A stretch of DNA of 64,000 nucleotides from Tetragonia tetragonoides (lineage: Eukaryota; Streptophyta; Magnoliopsida; Caryophyllales; Aizoaceae). The translations under genes were made by a program, and so were the position numbers. The notes beneath the pieces are model-generated. The model did not search any database, was not told where the DNA came from, and saw only the letters and a program-made list of their open reading frames with translations. Below are positions 56,457 to 64,000 of this stretch, piece after piece (positions within the stretch are counted from its first letter, which is position 1; each line of letters starts with the position of its first letter). The stretch is from assembly GCA_038025085.1 (NCBI GenBank), contig CM076146.1:45771336-45835335 (forward strand), given 5' to 3'.

Positions 56457-56698
56457 GGGCATCCCCATCAAATAGTTTTGTGGAAAAGCTTTTTGTCATG
56501 CCACATTATCAACCTACAAACCTCTCTCCCACAAACCTTCCCCTTCTAGTGAAAAAACATCTAGAAACCTCTCAAACCTGTAAAAGTTTCTTTAATTTTT
56601 TGCTTTGTGGAAAGACTCCCTCAAACGTCTCTCCCCACCAAAGCTTTGAGCTTTTTGGCCTGCACAAAGCTCTCCCAAAAATGTTTGATGGGATGCCC
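56457..56698. mobile_element. MITE, 242 bp
   Basis: Ends GGGCATCCCCATCAAA / TTTGATGGGATGCCC with inner arms AAAGCTTT / AAAGCTTTG. Flanks TTA and TTG could be a 3-bp duplication (Tourist-like) with one change. No coding capacity. Confidence 0.75.
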
Positions 56699-57820
56699 TT
56701 GTGATATGCTCGTAACCAAACCTCTCTTATGAGGCGGCCTCATTTATCCATTTTTGTCTGAAGATACCCTATAACTTTACATGTACGATAGTATTACTTT
56801 TTTCTCATAGGTTTCATACATCATACATGAGGGCTGAGGCTCCCCGAAAAAAGAAAAAAAATATTGAGAGCATAAAGTAGCTAGGAATGGGAAGAAAATG
56901 TAGAAGCATTGCGTTCAAGTCAACCAAAGTGCATTATCCTCTTTGCAATTGGCAAAAAGGGGTCACATACTCACATTATTAACGACTAACGAGCTATAGA
57001 CTTTCCGTCCTATTTCAATGGATCAAGAATCACATTCACAAACAAGTAGTAGTATCCGCGTTGAAGAAATCAACTCTCAACTTAAAAGCACAACTTAGTG
57101 ACTATTGCATTTAGTACGCTTGATGATAGTTCTTAGACAAAACTAGTATATAATTTCGATACGGTTCAAAAAGCAAATATAGACACAATTCTTCGTTGCA
57201 ACAAAATTCAGATTAATCAATCTCTACCATGCATCAAATAGCCGTCCCAAACAAGATACTAATGGACCTTGCTGTAGTCGTCAAGGTTTTCTCCATCTTT
57301 AGTTCACACTACTTATTCTACGCCGAGCTCCTGTTGTCATCATTCCATTGGATAATATGTGCTGATCATTCACAAGCTAGCTTGGTCACTTTCTATGTGA
57401 CTATGCTTCTAATCACGTCGACATACTGCAGGGCGTTCAGTACGAAGAATAGCAACACATTAATGGTGAGCTTCTTTCCATAATCACTGGGGTCAAGCTG
57501 GTCGTCTTTGGTCTACCTGCCATAGGTCGGGTGATTAGAGGCCTTGGTTCTGCAATTGTAATCATCTTGCTTCATTTTCTTCATCAGCTACTGTCGAAAC
57601 ATGTTAGCCCAGAAAAGGCTGACTAATGTCCGTGTTATTGTACAAATCGTTGCAGCTAAAATGCTTGAATTTTAAAATTTTCCTTGTAAGAATACTGTGC
57701 TGGATTACGCTTTTTTTTTCCTTTCAATTGCTGATATCTATCTTTGTTTCTCACGCTACCACATACTCCTATTGTGTTCTACTGAAACTAGCTCAAGACA
57801 AGTTGGTTTTACCAGCCCAC
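56699..57820. other. Intergenic, no gene seen
   Basis: Nothing recognised. The 84-codon frame at 57229-57483 has no domain or clear homology and I do not call it. Confidence 0.45.
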
Positions 57821-57943
57821 ATATGTAGTTAGAGAGATAGAGAGGAAGAAGGAACTCCACACGAACTCTAGAGGAAAAAGACTCCAAGGAGTTCGTTTCT
57901 CTAGAGTTCTTTCATCCTCTATCCCTCTCCTCTAACTACATAT
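57821..57943. other. Fold-back hairpin, 123 nt
   Basis: ATATGTAGTTAGAG at the left pairs with CTCTAACTACATAT at the right, and the pairing continues inwards with bulges (AGGAACTC... / ...GAGTTCTTTC and GAACTCTAGAG / CTCTAGAGTTC). The size and loop fit a miRNA-like precursor or a small MITE. No target duplication seen. Confidence 0.6.
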
Positions 57944-58799
57944 TTCCAAATAATAATAAAAACCTCTAATCCAAGGGTTCCAAACCATCCCCCCACCACT
58001 CCAGTGGTGAGAGAGAGGGGAACTCTTAAAGGGAAAACTACAGGGAATCCATTCCCGATTCCATCAACATAGGTTCAAGATATACAAGATGCCATAAACA
58101 ACCGGGACTGAATTTCCGCAGTTACCCCATAGGTATTAACGGGAGCAGATAAATGGCAAATCAAATAGCTTAATTTTAACTTTCTGCAGTAAGTAAAGAG
58201 GTTTTGAAATCATAACCACCATCACTCTGCTGCAAAGGGACTCCAATTAAGAAGGTTTCAATGTCAATATGAACGGCTTTACCTGACAAATGCTAGAGAA
58301 CGACCCCTAACAAAGGCTGGAACTCGATAAGCCCTAACATCAACATGAAGAAACAAGTTGGATTATCAGAAATTCTCCAACATTCATAGGGATTTATGAT
58401 TCTTTTCTCTCAAGAGATTTTCAAGGTGAGCATTGATAAATTCCAAGAAAACTATGATGAGAAAATAAACCGGTGAAGTGATAGTGAACTTGAATTGGTA
58501 ACATCTACCAAAAATGGTTGTTGACTTGTTGGTATTGAACTTGTGAAAGAGTTGAATCCTAATCCTAATCCTAATAAATGAAATGGGGAGAAGAGGGTCT
58601 TCAAATTCAAGCTCCCTCCCTGGAGCCAGGCAATAAATGCGTTGTAACTCCTGATGAACACAATTAAAACTGGGAAAGAGAGGAGGGTCTTGGACTATAT
58701 CAACTATGCTTCCTCAAACCAAGATATGTTACCATAAACCTATTCTGGCCAACAGAGGATTTTTTTTTTTTCTTTTTTTCTTTTTTTGCTTCTTATTGA
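57944..58799. other. Intergenic, no gene seen
   Basis: No supported feature. A short (TCCTAA)n stretch of four units lies at 58556-58579 and a T/C-rich tract at 58760-58790. Confidence 0.45.
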
Positions 58800-58985
58800 A
58801 TGAGCACAACCCACACAGCCCAGCTCGTCTCAGATTTCCAACCCAACCCTTCCATGGAGAAGGTGATGGGACAATCGAATGGGCTGTTCGACCCCAATGC
58901 CTACAGAACCCTGCAGGACAGGAGGCCCAACACCATTTACGTCCCCTCAGACTTCCCATATTTGACCCTGCGGTACAGGAAATAA
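58800..58985 (+). CDS. Unrecognised small ORF, 61 codons
   Basis: MSTTHTAQLVSDFQPNPSME onward, ending TLRYRK. It is GC-richer (about 55%) than its AT-rich surroundings and uses CC- and GG-ending codons, which is why it stands out. No domain, signal peptide or membrane segment. A second in-frame ATG lies at 58854. It is preceded by a T/C tract and followed by a triplicated ATCAAGC. It could be a retroposed or foreign fragment or chance; I do not recognise it. Confidence 0.3.
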   Translation: MSTTHTAQLVSDFQPNPSMEKVMGQSNGLFDPNAYRTLQDRRPNTIYVPSDFPYLTLRYRK

Positions 58986-59621
58986 GAGGCAGCCATGACT
59001 AGCACAAGCATCAAGCATCAAGCATCAAGCCAGGTTCCACAAGGGAAAGTGCATGGGGAAGCCCACACAGCCACCAGCCCACCATGAATTCTTCATGTAA
59101 AATTGAAATGAAAAACCCTCTGGAAGACTGAGTTTATGTCCTATTCTATAAAGCTCTATTGCTCCTAACGGTAGAAAGTATTTTTTCTAGTTGTATTCTG
59201 ACTAGTGAGTATAAAAATTAGAAAAGAAAAGCCAAGAAAACATGTAACTATGAAGAAGTTGACTTCGAAGTATTTCGGGTCGCACAGAATTTCTCTAACC
59301 ATTACGGATGAAAAAGTTGATTCAAAGTATTTCAGATCGCACAGAATTTCTATTATAATTTAGTAAACAAACGCACAAAGCCATCACCAAATTGTAAAGC
59401 CTCTTAAGCACAATACTATTGTTTCACACCCTAACTAGCTAATGGCTGGCAACCTGGCATGGCATTGAAGATCTTTAGCCTCTTACCTAGAAACCTCATA
59501 ATACCTGATACAAGACAACACTGTAGAATAAACCCTTCTTTCTTTTAGGGCTTCTAAGCATCGAAACAGAAAGCTCGAATACCTGATGCACAATGACACG
59601 GTAGAAGAAACCCTCTCTCTT

Positions 59622-61285
59622 CTAGGGCTTCTCAGCATCCAAATTTGTATCTATATTTTCAAAATTGTTGCCAATAGCATTTTCTGCGGCTGAAGTAAAT
59701 GAGAAGCCCCAAACAGAAGCACAATTTTCATTACCTAAATGAAGGAAAATAGGAAAACAAGTTAGATTCTCATTGGAAAAGCTCTTACATGTTCTTTCAC
59801 CCATAAAGGGATTACCAAGTGCCAAGCAGCTCAGAGCTAATTGTTAATAAGTTCTCCTTCCGTCCGAAATTAGTTGTCACTAGCACTATTTCTAGGAGAC
59901 TAGTAAATACCGTCACATCTCCAAATATAGCAATAAATCGTACTTGTGCTTCCGAAATAAGTGAAAGTATACAGGGTTTTTTTCAAATATGAGGATAAGA
60001 TACAATGTGAGAACCAAACACGGATGGAAGGAGTAGTTAAAGCTCATGATTGTTCATCTAGCTAACAATACCGGACTCTAAACAAGCAAACTTTTTTGCA
60101 AGGAGAAATTACTATAAGCACACTTCAGCATTTCTGTGTGTAAATGTACCAGTCATTGGATTAAATACAGTTTACTAAAACGTAATTTACCATCTCAGCA
60201 ATGTGCACAGGAATTGTCCACATATGACACAAGCAACATAAGGGATATTTAATATAACTGTGGTTTGTCTTCTTCGTTTTATTTGTGAAACAGGGTACCT
60301 TCAATTCTAAGAACCCAAGTGCTGAAGCTAACTTTTCTCTGTTAAATAGACTGAAGCAAGGGAAGAGCAAACAAAGGGCCAAAAGGGGGTAAGCTTTGTG
60401 TTGAATACAAAGAACAGAATTCATTTCAGTCCTGTCCTAGTGCTCAATCATTTTATGGAATTGAAGCGTTATTGTTACATCTTGAACTAACCTTCAGTTG
60501 CCTAGTGTTACGTTCAGTTAAATCCAAAGCATTCAGGGAGGTACATATTAACTCAAAGGCAGAGGGTGTGTCATATTTGTTCTTCAAAGTATAGATTGAA
60601 ACAAAAGAAAGATGAATGTCTAAAGCAGAGTGGCCAGCAGATCACACCATAATAGAAACGTCAGGATACACCACAAGATATTACTCACTGTTTTTAACAC
60701 TGCAACTAAAGATCAGGAAGATAAGCACTTCAGCAAAACAAAACAAAACAAAACAAAACAATACAAACCAATACAAAACAATTTTAAGACATACCACTCA
60801 AGCCGAAATCTTCCTCAGCTTCGTCAGGAAGCCCAAACCGTCTATGCCCAGATGAAGAGACAGCCATAGGAAGAAATGGATGGAAAGAAAATCCATTGAC
60901 GGTATCTGGTTTGGAGCATAATAGTTATAAAATAAGATATCTAATCCAAGTGTTAAATTAAACAATGAAAACTGTATTTTTTAAATAATGAAAGCTGCAA
61001 TTTTCCCTCTTGTGAAATATAAACACTGCTAAGTTTGACAAATACCTGAAGCAGCCGCGAAACTGGATGTCCACTGCCCAGTCTGCAGATCATAAATGTG
61101 AACAAGTCCATCCTGGTACAGGAATGTCATTGAGGTACACTCAGAACCTATCTAAACATGTGATAGCTAACCCAAGATTGATGCAGAAACAATAGCTTAC
61201 CTGTCCCCCTGTTCCAAGATGTCGGCCAAAGGGCTCAATATCAAATGATATCCGCTGATTTGTATGTTCTGTTGATCTATATAAC
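59622..61285 (-). CDS. WRAP53/TCAB1-like WD40 protein, last four coding exons
   Basis: Exons 61285-61201 (LYRSTEHTNQRISFDIEPFG...), 61112-61046 (DGLVHIYDLQTGQWTSSFAA), 60905-60795 (DTVNGFSFHPFLPMAVSSSG HRRFGLPDEAEEDF...) and 59734-59622 (GNENCASVWGFSFTSAAEN to the stop TAG). All splice borders are GT-AG and phases join exactly (TCA-G|AT, AGT-G|GT). This is the C-terminal ~124 residues with the last WD40 blades. Animal WRAP53/TCAB1 is a Cajal-body protein that binds scaRNAs and telomerase RNA; the plant homologs are less studied. The upstream exons are not in the window: the intron left of exon 61285 runs into a TA repeat, local duplications and satellite array 3. Confidence 0.82.
60733..60782. 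repeat. (AAAAC)n microsatellite
   Basis: AAAACAAAACAAAAC..., about 8-9 units with two T-containing variants, in the last intron of the WRAP53-like gene and ending about 15 bp from the donor of the preceding exon. Confidence 0.9.
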
Positions 61286-61483
61286 CTGTGTAGTATCAAT
61301 AGCAGGTTACCTTGAGAAACTGTCCATTAAGTCAAACTGATAACATAATCAAACAGAAAAAAAACACATGGAAGCAAGAAATTTAATGCACAATTCTTTT
61401 GAAGGTCTGGTGCCACATGGGAAAATAGTGAGAGAGTAAAGTTCTACCACCATAGAGGCAAAGTCAATCAATATATATATATA

Positions 61484-61603
61484 GGGCATTTTTCGGGAGC
61501 AATGAGGCATACCACCTACGCGAGAATTTTAAGAGCGCGCCATCTAAGCGAAGATAATGACAAAAAGTAGTTGGTGTAAAACGTTTAGGAGTCTTAGATA
61601 ACG

Positions 61604-61654
<51 letters not shown>

Positions 61655-61800
61655 TCATTTTTCGGGAGCAATGAGGCATGCCACCTGCACGAAAATTTTA
61701 AGAGCGCGCCATCTAAGCGAAAATAATGACAAAAACTAGTTGGTGTAAAACGTGTAGGAGTCTTAGATAATGACAAAAAATAACTGGTTAAAACGTTAGG
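61484..61800. repeat. ~165-bp direct duplication around a (TA)n tract
   Basis: The block CATTTTTCGGGAGCAATGAG ... GGAGTCTTAGATAA occurs at 61488-61600 and 61660-61772, with a (TA)n run of about 22 units (61608-61652) between. A third partial echo (AACGTTAGGAGTCTTAG) is at 61792-61808. Blocks contain GAGCGCGCCA(T/C)CTAA, which recurs at about 62075. Confidence 0.85.
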
Positions 61801-61808
61801 AGTCTTAG

Positions 61809-62139
61809 CATCCTTGCTATTTAGGATTCTTGAGAGGTTAATTTTCGTCAAATATTCAAAAATCATATATAATATTTTTCATACATATCAAAAAATAACA
61901 AAAATTACACCATCAGATTCGGATCGAAAATATTTCACAATGAGATGCATTTACAATATGTTTAGATTTTAGAACATATGACTAAAGAGTGTTAAGTTAT
62001 GTTGTCACATCTTAACAGAGCATAGTGTGATGCCACAATTAAATTGAGATGTACCACCTAAGAAAAGAGCATAGAGCGCGCCACCTAATCAAATCAAATA
62101 AAACCAAAAGTTTATTTAAATTTTCATAAAAGATAATTA
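61809..62139. other. AT-rich spacer before satellite array 3
   Basis: No ORF. It contains GAGCGCGCCACCTAA near 62073, related to the duplicated block to its left. Confidence 0.5.
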
Positions 62140-64000
62140 TATCACCCATGGCTTTGGTGTTCTGGCTCTTACATATGTGTTCCGTAAAACGTCTTTCCAA
62201 GCCTAACAAGGACCCAATAACCTACCCTGGGAACCTCCCCATATCTCATAAGGGTGCCCCGTGCGATGTGGTGCGAAAATATCCACCTTCGTTCCGGGGC
62301 CTTCCGGAAGCTCAAAAGATTTGGACTATATAGCGTTCATTTTCGGCTTCCCATGGCTCGGCTGTCAATTTTGCCCAAACTTCTCCGGGGAGTCTATCAT
62401 GAGCCTAGAGAATCCTCGGTGCCCCAGGAGGGACATCCGGATCCCCGAACTTCAATATCACCCATGTCTTTGGTGTTCCGGCTCTTACACTAGTGTCCCC
62501 TAAAACGCCCTTCCAAGCCTATCAGGGACCGGATAAGCGACCCAGCGGGCCTCCCATGTCCTCTATGGTTGTTCCGTACGATGTGCTGCGAAAATATCCA
62601 CATTCGTTCTCGGGCCTCCCGGAAGCTCAAAAAACTTGGATTATAGCCTTTGTTTTCGGCTTCCCAAGGCCCGGGTGCCATTTTCGCCCAAACTTCTCTG
62701 GGGCGTCTATCATGACCCTAGACGACCCTCGGTGCCCTGGGAGGGACATCCGGATCCCCAATTTCTGATATCGCCCATGCCTTTGGTGTTCCAACTCTTA
62801 CACCAGTGGCCCGAAAAACGCCCTTCCAAGCCTATAGAGGACCGGATAAGCAACCCCGAGGGCCTCCCGTGTCCCCTAGGGGTGCTCCGTGCGATGTGGT
62901 GTGAAAATATCCACCTTCGTTTCTGGCCTACCGGAAGCCCAAAAAACGTGGATTACAACCTTCGTTTTCAGATTCCCGGGGCCGATGTGTCATTTTTTCC
63001 CAAACTTCTCCTGGGGGGTCTATCATGACCCTAGAGTACCCTCGGTGCCCCGGGAGGCGGGAGAGAGATCCGGATCCTCGAACTTCAATATCACCCATGT
63101 CTTTGGTATTCCTGTCCTGTAAAACGCCCTTCGATACCTATCAGGGACCGGATAAGCGACCACGAAGGTCTCCCATGCCCCCAAAGGGTGTTCCGTGCGA
63201 CGTGGTGTGAAAATATCCACCTTCGTTCCGAGGCCTCCCAGAAGCCCAAAAAACAGGGATTATTAAACTCGTTTTCGGCTTTCCGAGACCAGGTGTCATA
63301 TTTGCCCAAATTTCTCCGGGGGGTCTATCATGACCCTAGAGTACCGTGGGTGGCCCGGGAGGGATATCCGGATCCCCGAACTTCGATATCACATATGCCT
63401 CTAGTGTTTTAGCTCTTACACTAGTGTCCCGTAAAACGCCCTTCCAAGCCTATTAGAGACCGGATAAGTGACCCCGATGGTCTCCCATGTCCTCTATGGG
63501 TGTTCCGCGCGATGTGGTGCAAAAATATCCACATTCGTTCCCGGGCCTCCCGGAAGCTCAAAAAACATGGATTAGCCTTCGTTTTTGGCTTCCCGGGCCC
63601 TAGGTGTCAATATTGCCCAAACTTCTCCGGGGGGTCTATCATTACCCTAGAGGACCCTCGATGCCCTGGGAGGGACATCCGGATCCCTAAACTTCGATAT
63701 TACCCATGCCTTTGGTGTTTCGGCTCTTACACCAGTGTCCCATAAAACGTCATTCCAAGCCTATCAAGGACCGGATAAGCGACCCCGAGGGCCTCCCATG
63801 TCCTCTAGGGGTGCTCCGTGCGACGTGGTTTAAAAATATTCACCTTCGTTTCGCCCAGAAGCAAAAAAAACGTGGATTATTGCCTTTGTCACTTTTGCCC
63901 AAACTTCAACGAGGGGGCTATCATGACCTTAGAGTACCCCGGGAGGGACATCTGAATCTCCGTACTTCGATATCACCCATGTCTTTGGTGTTTTGGTTTT
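62140..64000. repeat. Satellite array 3, ~312-bp monomer, at least 6 copies, open to the right
   Basis: Anchor positions are about 62321, 62634, 62947, 63254, 63566 and 63871 (spacings 313, 313, 307, 312, 305). Monomers are closer to array 1 than to array 2, for example GTCTATCATGACCCTAGAG, ACATCCGGATCC and CCGTGCGATGTGGTG. The array continues past the window edge and lies on the 5' side of the WRAP53-like exons. Confidence 0.93.

Noticed and set aside
57229..57483. 84-codon plus-strand ORF
   Set aside because: No recognisable domain and no supporting context; composition like its surroundings.
58556..58579. Interstitial telomere-like repeat
   Set aside because: Units are TCCTAA, not the plant telomere unit CCCTAAA, and only four copies are present.

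Overview
The window is nuclear DNA of a flowering plant, most likely a eudicot. It is AT-rich, its genes have introns, its protein families are plant ones (UPL5-type HECT ligase, F-box/FBA proteins, phytocystatin-like proteins, a synaptotagmin-type fragment, a WRAP53-like WD40 protein), and much of it is nested transposable elements. I could not assign a species.

Layout: 1-9.6 kb is a nest of transposons: an L1-type LINE relic, then an RTE-type LINE (minus strand) split by a 5.47-kb Ty3/gypsy element with 510-bp LTRs and a perfect 5-bp target duplication. 9.6-13.8 kb holds two exons of a UPL5-like E3 ligase (minus). The exon with the catalytic Cys is absent, so the nest probably lies inside its last intron. 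13.8-17.9 kb is a degenerate tandem triplication of the 5' end of this gene and its upstream DNA. 18.9-24.1 kb is a 5.2-kb hAT-type element (8-bp target duplication) carrying the promoter-proximal part of a plant synaptotagmin gene. A 553-bp hAT MITE and the first of three arrays of a ~312-bp satellite follow.

26.7-39.0 kb is an F-box cluster: intact genes at 26.8 kb (plus) and 37.6-39.0 kb (minus), with two pseudogenes and duplicated flanks between them. The second intact gene reads into a MITE for its last ~60 codons. 40.3-56.1 kb is a mixed cystatin-like/F-box cluster (two intact cystatin-like genes, two cystatin relics, one F-box gene with a single stop, one decayed F-box gene). It is interrupted by the second satellite array, a hAT element with a nested Tourist MITE, and a 6.1-kb Mutator-like element (43.8-49.9 kb). 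The Mutator-like element looks intact: long near-identical terminal inverted repeats, a four-exon transposase gene (about 1105 codons), and a convergent gene for a GRF-zinc-finger/coiled-coil/membrane protein in the position mudrB occupies in maize MuDR.

56.4-64 kb holds MITEs, a fold-back hairpin, an unrecognised 61-codon ORF, the last four coding exons of a WRAP53/TCAB1-like gene (minus), and the third satellite array, which runs off the window edge.

No new defence or metabolic pathway is evident. The most interesting content is the apparently intact Mutator-like element with its unusual second gene, gene capture by a hAT element, a MITE-derived protein tail, the shared satellite arrays, and the UPL5 gene with a very large or broken last intron.
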